Positions 26,493 through 36,204 are shown, counted from the stretch's first letter. The stretch: DNA of 64,000 nt from Paraburkholderia piptadeniae (GCF_900007165.1 NZ_CYGY02000001.1:1-64000), one strand, 5' to 3'. Notes: generated by a model not told the origin, from the letters alone. Numbers and translations are program-made.

Positions 26493-26705
26493 GGCGGTTT
26501 TAACCACGGGTGGATGCTTCGAATGGGCCCGGTCCGCACTGCGCCGCAACGATCAAGCGGTTGCGATTCGACGGACCGCGCGAATTGCCAAGGGTGGCAA
26601 AGTCTTGCTGCGGGCGGTTCAGCACCGTGAGACCGCCGGAAATCGCGCCAAAAGGACGTTTTCCCGACGTTCGCGGCGCTTTTCCGCAGCGGCCCGTCGC
26701 GCGCG

Positions 26706-27647
26706 CTAACTCATGATCGGCGTCATCGCAGTTTCGATCCGGGACGCCTGGTTCCGGGTAATCATGCTGCCGAGCGCATGACTGAAGCGCGGTTCCTGCA
26801 CACCGGAAATGATGTACTGCCACCTGTACGCGCCGAGCAAACCTGCATGCACGGACTCTTTTTCGGCCATCGGCAGAGACCGTCCGCAGATCATTGCAAA
26901 GTAGTCGGCGTCTGCGCGAGCCTGCGTTTGCAGCATGCCGTCGACGGCAGCGACCAGTTCGATCAGATCGTCGACTGCCTTGTCGCGCTCTTCTGGCGAA
27001 AGTCGGGCGTCTTCGCGTTGCCATTCGAGTTCGTCGAGGATTGCGTGCTGTGATTCCTCGCGCCAATGGTAGAGAAAGACGTCCTTCCACAGTTCGGATG
27101 AATTCGAGTCGCCGTCGATGCTGCCGCGATAGTGCGCGAGCACGAAGAGCTCGATGTGACAGGTCAGCGCGAGTACGGCCCAGGTGGATTTCGAAAGGAC
27201 AAACGAGGCCACGCTATTGGCTTCCGGCAAGAACGCATAGCCGGCCGGCATGCCTTCGGCGCACATGCGTTCGATGCGGCGAAACAGTTCCTGATGTTTG
27301 ATTTCTTCATCGCTGAACCGGACGAGCGCTTCGAGGGCGTTCTGGTCGCCAAGGCGGTACGGTCCGCTCATCTCCAGTACCTTGGCCGCGATGAAGCGTT
27401 CGACGAGGCCGAACATGTTTGCATACGTGCGGCCCTGAATCTGACTGAGCATGCGCTGTTCGTCGGGGCCAAGAAAGACGAGGGAATCGACCTTCGATAA
27501 CGCATCCGGCAAAAATTTCCGCGTGAAATCGAAAGATCGGCCGCGAATCACATCGCGGTCGATGTCCCAGCGGACGCGTTTCGATGCGGCAATACATTTT
27601 GCGTAGCGGTTGGCGTCGAGCTCGTTGACATCAGTGGTGATTTCCAT
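26706..27647 (-). CDS. AurF-like diiron oxygenase (putative arylamine N-oxygenase)
   Basis: 313 residues from the ATG at 27647, preceded by AAGGAGA. Seven residues fall in the AurF/CmlI ligand order: E83 (LVERFIA), E115-x2-H118 (DEEIKHQE), E166 (CHIELF), then H194-x3-E198-x2-H201 (YHWREESQH). The HxxxExxH segment with its extra histidine separates AurF-type N-oxygenases from plain ferritin-like proteins. AurF turns p-aminobenzoate into p-nitrobenzoate; the substrate here is unknown. It is divergent from the large regulator at 27931 and stands alone otherwise. I did not recognise a closer named relative. Confidence 0.65.
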   Translation of the reverse strand: MEITTDVNELDANRYAKCIAASKRVRWDIDRDVIRGRSFDFTRKFLPDALSKVDSLVFLGPDEQRMLSQIQGRTYANMFGLVERFIAAKVLEMSGPYRLGDQNALEALVRFSDEEIKHQELFRRIERMCAEGMPAGYAFLPEANSVASFVLSKSTWAVLALTCHIELFVLAHYRGSIDGDSNSSELWKDVFLYHWREESQHAILDELEWQREDARLSPEERDKAVDDLIELVAAVDGMLQTQARADADYFAMICGRSLPMAEKESVHAGLLGAYRWQYIISGVQEPRFSHALGSMITRNQASRIETAMTPIMS

Positions 27648-27930
27648 TGAAACATCTCCTTCAATTGCGATTCGTCGATACTCACCGTGCCGATGCCGTC
27701 GGGATGTCCCGTTCGAATGTGTCAGCCACCTTGGCCGAGCCGCATCGCCACGATCCAACTATCGTTGCCGGACGTCATCGAACCGTGAACAGCGCGCGGG
27801 GCCGCGTAAAATCGCCGTCAAAAAAATCGAATGAAGAAGGGATGGGCCGCGCAAAGTCCAGGCGAGATGCGTGAATGTCGTGCGCCGCGAAGTAAACTGT
27901 TTGTAGGCAACGCTTCGTCTTTCGCACGTT

Positions 27931-30900
27931 ATGACCCGGCTTACGATCGAAGTCCTTGGAGGCTTGCACATCCGCCTTGCTGGGGAGCGTTTGCCGCTGG
28001 ACTTCCCGACGAAGAAGAGCAAGGCGATCCTGGCCTACCTCGCCTTGTCGCCGGGCATGCTGCGTTCGCGCGAGCAACTGGCAAGCGTGTTCTGGGAACG
28101 CAGCGCGGAGGAGCAGGCGAGAGCGAGCTTGCGGCAGACGCTGTCGAGCCTGCGCCGGATGTTGTCGCACGCCGCGCCGCTGTTGAAGACGGAGCCGGAC
28201 GCAATATGGCTCGACGCTCATCTTGTCGAAGTCGACGCGTTGCAATTCACGCACTTCTCGGGCGAGCGGTCTGCAGATTCACTGGCAAAGGCTGTCGCGC
28301 TTTATCGTGGCACGCTGCTCGATGGCTTTGGTCTGCGTGAAGAGCCGTTCGAAAAGTGGATGACCGTCGAGCGCCGCTGGTTTCATGAGCGCGCAGTGGA
28401 AGTGTTCGCTGAACTCGTGAGCCTTTATGAGCAATCGGGTGCATCCGGTCACGCAATAGCGGCGGCAAGCAGAATACTGGCATTGGACCCATTGTTGGAG
28501 TGGGCGCACGCGGCGCTCATGAGGCTGTATGCGAGAGCGGGGCGCCGGGATGCTGCCGTGCGTCAATATCAGGAATGCGTCCGCGTGCTCAATGCCGAAC
28601 TCGGCATGGTTCCCACGGAAGGGACCCAACGTCTCGCTGCCGACATCCAGCAGGACGGGTACAGGGTGCCCGCCGTGTCACGTGTAATTGCCGGGGGACA
28701 GGCCGGGCTGCCTGACGCGGCGTCGCACGACGCGCATGAAGCCGGCAATGCGGCGATATCGCCGGCGGAACGCAAACAGTTGAGCGTGCTCTGCACGCGC
28801 GTGCGCGAGCCGACTGGCGACACGGACGCCGAGTTCGCATTGGAACGGGTCGACGCTGTGCTGAAGACAATGGTCGACGCCGTCCACCGGTTTGGCGGTC
28901 TCACGACGCAGCTTCGAAGCGATGGAGTGACGGCGCTGTTCGGGGCGCCCGTGTCGCAGGAGGACCACGCGGTGCGGGCGTGCTATGCCGCGCTCGCGAT
29001 GCGCGAAGCGATGTCGACCGTCGTCGGACGGCCTCTCGACGTGCGGATTGGCATCCATTCGGGCGACGCAGTCGTGCGGACGATCGGGAGTGACCGGGCG
29101 CAGCACTACGACGCGCTAGGCGTCGTACCGCAACTGGCGAACCTGATCGATTCCGTCCTGTCCGTCGATGAGATCGGCGTGAGCGCGGACACCGTGCGGT
29201 GCGCCGAAGGATTCATCGAACTCGCGGATCGTCGCGCCCGAGTGCTTCCAGGCGCGGCGCAGTCCGTCAAGATTTTCATACTGCGCGCCAGGTCCGGGCT
29301 GCGGCTTCGTTGGGACGCCCGCGCGGCACGCGGTCTTTCGCGGTTTGTCGGCCGCGATACGGAAATGGCCAGTTTGCACGGGCTGCTCGAGCGTGCCGCA
29401 CGGGGCGCTGGGCAGGTGTGCGCGATCGTCGGGGAAGCCGGGGTGGGCAAGTCCCGTCTCGTGCATGAGTTCATCAGCGCTGCACGCGCGTCCGGATGGA
29501 CGACACTCGAAACGGGTACGAGTTCGCACGACAATAGCGCAATCTACCTTCCAGTCGCCGGGCTGCTGCGGACGTGGTTCGGCATCGGCGAGCGCGACAC
29601 GCTGACTGAAGCGGCTGACAGGCTGCGCCAGGGCATCGGGGCCGTCGAACCGGAACTCGCGGTGATGCGTCCCGCGCTGGCTGCGCTGCTGGACTTGCCG
29701 GCCGACGATCCGCAGTGGGAGACGGCGAGTCCGCCGCAAAAACGCAAGCGCACGCTCGAAGCCATCGCTTCTCTCGTGATCCGTGCAAGCGAGAACCATC
29801 CGCTGGTCGTCGTCGTCGAGGACCTGCACTGGAACGACGATGGCACGCAAGCTGTGCTCGATCATCTCGTCGATTGCATTGGTGCCGCGCGCGTGTTGCT
29901 GCTCGTCACTCATCGGCCCGAATACCGGCACGCGTGGTTCGGCAAGAGCTATTTCTCGCAGCTTCATGTGGACAGTCTTGCCGCCGAAAGCGCGGACCTG
30001 CTGCTGCGCTCGCTGCTCGGCGACGACGTCGGGGTATTGGCGCTTCGCAAACGGCTGATCGAGCGCACGGGCCGCACGCCTCTCTTCCTCGAGGAGTCGG
30101 TCCGCGCACTGATCGATGCCGGTGCGCTGGTCGGTCAGACGGGTGCCTACCAGATGGTTCGAACCATCGACACGTTCGAGATCCCATCGACCGTGCATGC
30201 CGTCCTTGCATCGCGGATCGATCGACTGTCCGCGCAGCAAAAGGCCTTGTTGCAGATGGCAGCTGTGATCGGGCAGGAGTTCGCGGTCGATCTTCTGCAG
30301 CCGGTGGCCCAACTCGAACGCGAACGGCTGCTCGATCTGCTGGGAGAGCTGCAGGCGGCGGAATTCCTCTATCAGACGCGCTTGCTGCCGCATCAGCAGT
30401 ACACGTTCAAGCATGCGCTTACGCATCGTGTCGCTTATGCAAGCGTGCTCAAAGAGCGGCGGCGATCGGTGCATGTGCAACTCGTGGAGGTGATCGAGCG
30501 ACTTCATGCGCAACGTCTCGACGAGCATGTCGAGCGCCTCGCGCATCACGCGCTTGCGGGCGAGCTGTGGGAGAAGGCTGTTGATTATCTGTACCGCTCG
30601 GCGTGCAAGGCGCTTCAGCGATCCGCGTACAAGCAGGCGCTCGAGTACCTGAACCGGGGACTCGACATCATCCGGACGTTACCTCGTACGCCAGCGTTGC
30701 TCAGGCATGAACTCGATTATCAAAAGGTGCTGGGCGTGACGATGATGGCGGCAAAGGGCTGGGCTGCCAAAGAAGTGCTCGACGCGTATACGCAGGCCCG
30801 TTTGCTATGCGAGGAGCTAGGTGACGAGAGCGAGTTGTTTACCGTATTGCGAGGCGAAGGACAATACCGGATGATCCGGGGCGAATCGGAAATCGCCCGT

Positions 30901-31872
30901 GAACTCGGCAACCGATGCGCCGCGCTGACGGCGGACTCGCGTGACCACGCGATGCACATAGAAACGCATCATCTGTTCTGGACGAACAGCTTTTTCATGG
31001 GGGAATACGCGGCGGCCGGGTTCCATTGTGCAAAGGGGATCGCACTGTACGAGCGCGAGCGGGACCATGCGCTGACATTCAAGTACTCCGGGCATGATCC
31101 GGGCGTGTGCTGCCGGTGCTTCACCGCGCTCGTGCAGTGCCTGCGCGGCTACCCGGACAAGTCGCTGTCGATTTCGGACGAGACGCTCGAACTTGCGCGC
31201 GAACTCGATCATCCGCTGACGACGGCTCTCGCGTACTGGACGCGCAGCTTCGCGCACATCCTGCGTGGCGAGCCGGAATTGGCGCGGCAGTGGGCAGCAC
31301 GGGAGATCGCGGTGTGCGAGGAATACGCGTTGCCCTTGCTGCTGTCACAGGGGACATTTCAACTGGGCTGGACATTGGCGCAATCCGGCGACCTCGACGA
31401 AGGCATCGAACGGATGCGTGAGGGCATCGCGGCAATCAGCGCAACGGGTGCGGAAATGGGCTTGCCGTACTTCAACGCGCTGCTTGGTGAAGCGCTTGGC
31501 CGAGCCGGCAAACGGGAGGCGGGGCTCGTCGAGATCGACCGGGCGCTCGCGGCTGTTGAAGAGCATGGCGGGCGTTTCCAGCTCTCCGAGATGCTGCGGC
31601 TCAAAGGCGAATTGCTCGCAGCCCAGTGGAGTGCGCGATGCGAAGAAGGGCTCGCGTTCATCCGCGAAGCGGTCGTGGTTGCACAAAGGCAGGGCGCGTG
31701 CTTTCCGGGTCTTCGTGCTGCGATCAGCCTTGCACGCCAGCTGGCATCAACGGGCGACCTCGACATTGCCTGCGCCGTGCTGCAGCCTGCCTGTGAAGCC
31801 ATGAGTGAGGGAAGCGGACTAACCGATGTGCGTGCGGCGCGGGCACTGCTCGCTGAACTCAGGAACCGGTAG
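27931..31872 (+). CDS. Multidomain SARP/BTAD-cyclase-like-ATPase-TPR transcriptional regulator
   Basis: 1313 residues. An OmpR/SARP-type winged helix (about 1-95) is followed by a bacterial transcriptional-activation (BTAD) helical repeat domain (100-245), then a class III nucleotide-cyclase-like domain (about 283-450). A signalling ATPase follows with Walker A GEAGVGKS (501-508) and Walker B VVVVEDLHW (about 626-634), and a long TPR-like C-terminus from about 850. The cyclase opening reads LSVLCTRVREPT where active enzymes have the metal-binding FADLxG, so this domain is probably a catalytically dead sensor. It is divergent from the AurF-like gene (283-bp gap) and is its likely regulator. 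Confidence 0.82.
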   Translation: MTRLTIEVLGGLHIRLAGERLPLDFPTKKSKAILAYLALSPGMLRSREQLASVFWERSAEEQARASLRQTLSSLRRMLSHAAPLLKTEPDAIWLDAHLVEVDALQFTHFSGERSADSLAKAVALYRGTLLDGFGLREEPFEKWMTVERRWFHERAVEVFAELVSLYEQSGASGHAIAAASRILALDPLLEWAHAALMRLYARAGRRDAAVRQYQECVRVLNAELGMVPTEGTQRLAADIQQDGYRVPAVSRVIAGGQAGLPDAASHDAHEAGNAAISPAERKQLSVLCTRVREPTGDTDAEFALERVDAVLKTMVDAVHRFGGLTTQLRSDGVTALFGAPVSQEDHAVRACYAALAMREAMSTVVGRPLDVRIGIHSGDAVVRTIGSDRAQHYDALGVVPQLANLIDSVLSVDEIGVSADTVRCAEGFIELADRRARVLPGAAQSVKIFILRARSGLRLRWDARAARGLSRFVGRDTEMASLHGLLERAARGAGQVCAIVGEAGVGKSRLVHEFISAARASGWTTLETGTSSHDNSAIYLPVAGLLRTWFGIGERDTLTEAADRLRQGIGAVEPELAVMRPALAALLDLPADDPQWETASPPQKRKRTLEAIASLVIRASENHPLVVVVEDLHWNDDGTQAVLDHLVDCIGAARVLLLVTHRPEYRHAWFGKSYFSQLHVDSLAAESADLLLRSLLGDDVGVLALRKRLIERTGRTPLFLEESVRALIDAGALVGQTGAYQMVRTIDTFEIPSTVHAVLASRIDRLSAQQKALLQMAAVIGQEFAVDLLQPVAQLERERLLDLLGELQAAEFLYQTRLLPHQQYTFKHALTHRVAYASVLKERRRSVHVQLVEVIERLHAQRLDEHVERLAHHALAGELWEKAVDYLYRSACKALQRSAYKQALEYLNRGLDIIRTLPRTPALLRHELDYQKVLGVTMMAAKGWAAKEVLDAYTQARLLCEELGDESELFTVLRGEGQYRMIRGESEIARELGNRCAALTADSRDHAMHIETHHLFWTNSFFMGEYAAAGFHCAKGIALYERERDHALTFKYSGHDPGVCCRCFTALVQCLRGYPDKSLSISDETLELARELDHPLTTALAYWTRSFAHILRGEPELARQWAAREIAVCEEYALPLLLSQGTFQLGWTLAQSGDLDEGIERMREGIAAISATGAEMGLPYFNALLGEALGRAGKREAGLVEIDRALAAVEEHGGRFQLSEMLRLKGELLAAQWSARCEEGLAFIREAVVVAQRQGACFPGLRAAISLARQLASTGDLDIACAVLQPACEAMSEGSGLTDVRAARALLAELRNR

Positions 31873-31960
31873 TAGTGCGATCGCTCGTTTCTCTCGCTAC
31901 GAATCACTCCGCAATGGCGACGATGAAGCGTTGACTGACCGGATGACGGCTATCGCGGCG

Positions 31961-32356
31961 AAGAAAGATTGTGACCGACCAACTACGCAGCTATCCGGCC
32001 GCGAATGCCGAAATCGCCGAGCTGACGAACGTCAAGCATGTCTTCGTCAAAGCCAGCGCTCAGGTGAACAACCGCTCCGAAAACAGTCATCAGCCCCACA
32101 CGGGAACGCGAGCGTCGGATGCGCGGTTGCCGGGTTCATCAACGCACCCAAGCATTCCTCTCGAGCTTCGGCCCAATCCGGCCGCACTTCGCGCTCAAGA
32201 GACATTTGCTACGCGCCTCGCTTTATCGCAAACAGCTCGCCGCGCGCTTTGTCGCATCGCGTCACTTCACTGAGCTTACCCAAGGTTCGTCCGCTTTCTG
32301 AGAGCACGGGCCACCTCTCCGCCATTGCGTCGCGAACAAGTCAACGTGACAGTGCC
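31961..32356 (+). mobile_element. IS6-family insertion sequence relic, copy 1 (3' part of transposase)
   Basis: Translation from 31965 gives IVTDQLRSYPAANAEIAEL and VNNRSENSHQP, then continues one frame over from 32119 as RTQAFLSSFGPIRPHFALK and HLLRASLYRKQLAARF. This is the C-terminal third of an IS6/IS26-type DDE transposase with a frameshift, lacking the N-terminus. TCAACGTGACAGTGCC at 32341-32356 matches the terminal inverted repeat seen at 36652-36667 and 49450-49465. Non-functional. Confidence 0.75.
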
Positions 32357-32639
32357 TCGACTCGGTATAGCTGTCGGCTCAGCGCATCGCTTCAACCGCA
32401 GTCTTGTTCGATTCGTTGGATTCGTTGTTTTAACGTTTTCCTCTGCCGCCCGGATGACCGATGCGGAGGGTGTTTCAACAGCCTGCTAGTGCAACTCTTC
32501 GGTCTGTTTGCTTACATATTTCTAATGTTTTTCTTACAACTGCCGATAGCCCTAACGGAAGTACGGCGCTAGCGCCCCCGTTCGGGCATCCGGATCGCAC
32601 GACGCGCTTCTTCAATACAAACAAAACGGAGGTGTGGAA
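32357..32639. promoter_or_regulatory. Leader region of the first chemoreceptor gene
   Basis: About 280 bp between the IS6 relic and the chemoreceptor gene. It contains no credible gene. It includes the sigma-28-like promoter at 32523-32549 and the GGAGG ribosome site at 32628-32632. Confidence 0.5.
32523..32549 (+). promoter_or_regulatory. Sigma-28 (FliA) promoter upstream of chemoreceptor gene
   Basis: TAATGTTT, 11 bases, then GCCGATAG. The enterobacterial FliA consensus is TAAAGTTT-N11-GCCGATAA, so each box matches in seven of eight positions and the spacing is exact. It lies about 90 bp before the start codon at 32640, as expected for a class III chemotaxis gene. Confidence 0.75.
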
Positions 32640-34352
32640 ATGCGAATGACAAACCTGAAGATTGGCAGCCGGCTCGGCCTGGGTTTCGGCCTGGTGCTGT
32701 TATTGATGCTGGTCCTGATCGTCGTCAGCTTATCGCGTATGGCCAAGGTCAGCGATCTGAACGACCAACTGATCAAATCCGACTGGGTCAAGGCGCAGGC
32801 GGCTAACGCCATCGACGGGACGATGCGATCCAATGCACGCCGCACCATGGAACTGATCGTCACGAACGGACAAAATCAGCGAGAGGAGATATTCAGAAGG
32901 ATTGCAGACAACAAGGAATCGATTAACCGAAACATTCAGACGCTCGACACGCTGGTTTCTACCCCCGAGGGCAAAGCCCTGTTGAGCCAGTTCAAGCAGG
33001 ATCGTGAACAGTATGTGGCGTCGTTTTCCAAGGTAGGGCAGTTAGTGCGGGAAGGCAAAGAGGAAGAGGCTCGCCAGGTTGTCCTGACTGAAACGTTGCC
33101 GCGTCTCGACCTCGCCTTGCAAGCCATCGAAAAGCTGGTGGATTGGCAGGCAACGCTTGTCTCAAACAAGGGGGGACAGACACACGACGAAATCGATTCG
33201 ACTCGTAACCTCATGATCGGTCTGGGGATACTGGCAATCTTGCTGGGCGCTGGCTTTGGCGTCTGGGTCACGCGTTCCATTACCCGCCCGCTCAACGAAG
33301 CCGTGAGGATCGCACAAGCCGTATCGAAGGGCGATCTCACCAGCCGGATTGAAGCGCATACCGCCGACGAGGTCGGCCAACTGCTGCAAGCCCTGAAAAC
33401 GATGAACAGCAGCCTGGTCGACATGGTTTCCCGGATTCACACGGGTGCGGAGACCATCTCCACCGCTTCCGGGCAGATCGCGGCAGGCAACATCGATCTG
33501 AGTTCGCGCACGGAAGAGCAGGCTGCTTCGCTCGAAGAAACGGCCGCGAGCATGGAAGAACTGACCGCCACGGTGCGTCAGAACACCGAAAGCGCGAAGC
33601 AGGGCAATATGCTCGCGGCCAACGCATCCGAAATCGCAGCGCGCGGCGGCGAGGTGGTGGGGCGCGTGGTTCACACGATGCGCGAGATCTCGGACAGTTC
33701 TGCGAAGGTCGCCGACATCATCAACACGATCGAAGGTATCGCGTTCCAGACGAACATTCTGGCGCTGAATGCGGCGGTCGAAGCGGCGCGCGCTGGCGAG
33801 CAGGGCCGGGGTTTCGCCGTGGTTGCCGGCGAGGTGCGCAGCCTCGCGCAACGTGCGGCGACGGCCGCGAAGGAGATCAAGGATCTGATCAACGAGTCGG
33901 TGGATCGCGTGACGAGTGGTACGAAGCAGGTGGACGAGGCAGGTCGGACGATCAACGAGGTGGTGTCCGCCGTGCGTCGCGTGACGGATCTGATGGGCGA
34001 AATCGCCGCCGCGTCGAACGAGCAGCACAAGGGCATCGAGCAGGTGAACTCGGCGGTGGTCCAGATGGACCAGGTCACGCAACAAAATGCGGCGCTGGTC
34101 GAACAGGCGTCGGCGGCAGCCCAGTCAATGGCCGAGCAGGCGCGCGGTCTGCGCGACGCAGTGTCCGTGTTCAAGGTTTCGACTGCACATGCGATTTTCG
34201 CGGGGACCGCCAGTACCGCTCCGCGCAAACCGGCCATGCCTGCACCCAAAGCACCCGTGCGTTCCGCACCGCCTCCTGCGGCGCAGCCGGCGGTCGCAAC
34301 CGAAATGGTCAAACAGGACGAGCAGAGCACCGAATCCTGGGAAACGTTCTGA
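32640..34352 (+). CDS. Methyl-accepting chemotaxis protein with CheR-docking pentapeptide
   Basis: 570 residues from the ATG at 32640, seven bases after GGAGG; a GTG at 32634 is too close. TM1 is near 10-32, followed by a four-helix-bundle ligand domain, TM2 near 190-212 (LMIGLGILAILLGAGFGVWV) and a HAMP domain. The kinase-control hairpin contains IAFQTNILALNAAVEAARAG. After a Pro/Ala-rich linker it ends in ESWETF, a CheR/CheB-binding pentapeptide of the NWETF type. It is membrane-bound and senses an unknown ligand. Transcription from the sigma-28 promoter upstream would place it in the flagellar regulon. Confidence 0.88.
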   Translation: MRMTNLKIGSRLGLGFGLVLLLMLVLIVVSLSRMAKVSDLNDQLIKSDWVKAQAANAIDGTMRSNARRTMELIVTNGQNQREEIFRRIADNKESINRNIQTLDTLVSTPEGKALLSQFKQDREQYVASFSKVGQLVREGKEEEARQVVLTETLPRLDLALQAIEKLVDWQATLVSNKGGQTHDEIDSTRNLMIGLGILAILLGAGFGVWVTRSITRPLNEAVRIAQAVSKGDLTSRIEAHTADEVGQLLQALKTMNSSLVDMVSRIHTGAETISTASGQIAAGNIDLSSRTEEQAASLEETAASMEELTATVRQNTESAKQGNMLAANASEIAARGGEVVGRVVHTMREISDSSAKVADIINTIEGIAFQTNILALNAAVEAARAGEQGRGFAVVAGEVRSLAQRAATAAKEIKDLINESVDRVTSGTKQVDEAGRTINEVVSAVRRVTDLMGEIAAASNEQHKGIEQVNSAVVQMDQVTQQNAALVEQASAAAQSMAEQARGLRDAVSVFKVSTAHAIFAGTASTAPRKPAMPAPKAPVRSAPPPAAQPAVATEMVKQDEQSTESWETF

Positions 34353-34680
34353 CCTGATTCCTCAGAGAGGACGATATGACGACGGAACGCATGCCTGTTG
34401 CCCAGACCCTCGGACATGTGGTGGGAAGCGACCAGAACCAGCTCGACAGGCCGGCCGTACTGCCGGATGGGAAGACATCGGCCGGTTGTTGATGGCCTCA
34501 CCTCGTCAAATCCCAGCGTCCCAAATTCAAAGTCGCTCTACGAATGCGTGAATGCATTCGGAAGGAAATTCTTTGACGTGGGAAATGCCGGTAGCCTGTA
34601 GGCAGAGCCTCAAAGGGAGCCTCAATCACGCGCTCGCAATGTCCTTTTTCCTTGGCCCGTTGCAACTACTGACCTCCACG
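34353..34680. other. Intergenic region between the two chemoreceptor genes
   Basis: 328 bp. It holds a 38-codon frame at 34376-34492 with a good GAGAGGA ribosome site, listed separately, and a GAATGCATTC palindrome near 34551. No sigma-28 promoter like the one at 32523 was found. Confidence 0.4.
34376..34492 (+). CDS. Possible 38-residue peptide or truncated gene start
   Basis: ATG at 34376 follows GAGAGGA at good spacing and opens a 38-codon frame (MTTERMPVAQTLGHVVGSD at the start, KTSAGC at the end). I recognise no family. It may be the surviving 5' end of a gene that once followed the chemoreceptor. Low confidence. Confidence 0.25.
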   Translation: MTTERMPVAQTLGHVVGSDQNQLDRPAVLPDGKTSAGC

Positions 34681-36204
34681 ATGAAACTCACGCTCAAGCT
34701 TCCGCTCGCTTTTGCAGCAGCCTTATCCCTGATGTTTGCCGGCGCGATGTATGGCCTCTACGCGATGCACCATGCGATCGATGAATATGACACGCTGGTT
34801 CGCGTGCATGTCGCCAATGAACGGATTGCGTCGGACATCCTTGTCAACTTCAAGCTGCAGGTACAGGAATGGAAGGACGTCCTGTTGCGTGGCAAGGACC
34901 CGGTGAATTTCGACAGGCACTGGACGGCGTTCCAGAAGCAGCAACAGCTCGTCGACAGGCAGTGCAGTGCGTTGCTCGCATCGCTCGACGACGCTGGCGC
35001 GCGCGGGTTGATCGAGCAGTTCGCGACTGCACACGCGAGCATGGGCGACGGCTATCGCAAAGGGCTGGAAGCGTTCAGGACGGCAGGCTTCGAGCCGACC
35101 GCAGGTGACAAGGCCGTTAGCGGAGTCGATCGTGAACCGGCACGTCTGCTCGGTGAAGCGGTGCAGCGCATCGCGGCCAGGATGGCGGCGATGTCGCAAC
35201 AGGCCGCGGACGATTCGCGTCGAGCCGGTCTGATCAGTGTCGTGCTAATGCTGGTCGCGTTCGTGACGGGGCTGGGCGGCGCGTTCCTGTTCAGCCGCTC
35301 GATTACCGGGCCACTCAAGGGCGCGGTCCAGGTGGCGCGCAGCGTCGCCGGAGGCAATCTGACGACGGCCCTTGCGGCACGAGGCACCGACGAAATCGGC
35401 GCGCTCGTGACGGCGCTCGGCGAGATGCAGGCGAGCCTGTCTCGCGTGGTCGGCAAGGTGCGGGCGAATGCCGACGGTGTCGCGATGGCCAGTTCGGAAA
35501 TTGCAGCGGGCAATATGAGCCTGTCGCAGCGGACGGAAGAACAGGCGGCATCGCTCGAAGAGACGGCCGCCAGCATGCAGGAACTGACGGGCACTGTGCG
35601 TCAGAACGCGGGCAATGCGTCGCACGCGACGGCGCTCGCTGACAAGGCGTCGGGTAAGGCAGCGCATGGCGGCGACGTGATGCAGCAGGTGGTCGAAACG
35701 ATGGAGGGCATCTCGGAGAGTTCGGCGAAAGTTGGCGACATCATCGCGGTCATCGAGGGCATTGCGTTCCAGACCAACATCCTCGCGCTCAACGCCGCCG
35801 TCGAGGCGGCGCGCGCAGGGGAAGAAGGCCGCGGCTTTGCGGTGGTGGCAGGCGAAGTACGCGGGCTCGCACAACGCAGCGCGACAGCCGCGAAGGACGT
35901 GAAAGCGCTCATCGGGCAGTCGGCGAGCCGCGTCGCGGCTGGCTCGGAACTCGTACGCGACGCGGGCCGCATCATTCGCGAGATCGTCGATTCGGTGCAG
36001 CAGGTGAGCGCAATCATCGCGGAAATTTCGGCGGCTTCGAACGAGCAGAGCACGGGCATCGAACAGGTCAATATCGCTGTCACGCAGATGGACGAAGTCA
36101 CGCAGCAGAACGCGGCGCTCGTTGAAGAGGCGTCGGCGGCTGCGCAAGCGATGGCCGAACAGGCGCGGGCACTGCGCGAGGCCGTCGCCGTCTTCAGGAC
36201 GTGA
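34681..36204 (+). CDS. Methyl-accepting chemotaxis protein
   Basis: 507 residues from the ATG at 34681 (MKLTLKLPLAFAAALSLMFAG); the frame is open from 34552 but that leader is not membrane-like. TM1 is near 8-28, a periplasmic helical domain follows, TM2 is near 185-205 (LISVVLMLVAFVTGLGGAFLF), then HAMP and the signalling hairpin IAFQTNILALNAAVEAARAGEEGRG. It ends at AVAVFRT without a CheR-docking pentapeptide, so it would need help from a receptor such as its neighbour. The stop lies within 40 bp of an IS6 relic. Confidence 0.86.
   Translation: MKLTLKLPLAFAAALSLMFAGAMYGLYAMHHAIDEYDTLVRVHVANERIASDILVNFKLQVQEWKDVLLRGKDPVNFDRHWTAFQKQQQLVDRQCSALLASLDDAGARGLIEQFATAHASMGDGYRKGLEAFRTAGFEPTAGDKAVSGVDREPARLLGEAVQRIAARMAAMSQQAADDSRRAGLISVVLMLVAFVTGLGGAFLFSRSITGPLKGAVQVARSVAGGNLTTALAARGTDEIGALVTALGEMQASLSRVVGKVRANADGVAMASSEIAAGNMSLSQRTEEQAASLEETAASMQELTGTVRQNAGNASHATALADKASGKAAHGGDVMQQVVETMEGISESSAKVGDIIAVIEGIAFQTNILALNAAVEAARAGEEGRGFAVVAGEVRGLAQRSATAAKDVKALIGQSASRVAAGSELVRDAGRIIREIVDSVQQVSAIIAEISAASNEQSTGIEQVNIAVTQMDEVTQQNAALVEEASAAAQAMAEQARALREAVAVFRT

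Noticed and set aside
29116..30549. Long minus-strand frame of 477 codons inside the SARP regulator gene
   Set aside because: It is an antisense shadow of a high-GC gene, rich in Arg, His and Gln and without recognisable domains; the plus-strand gene has clear motifs throughout.
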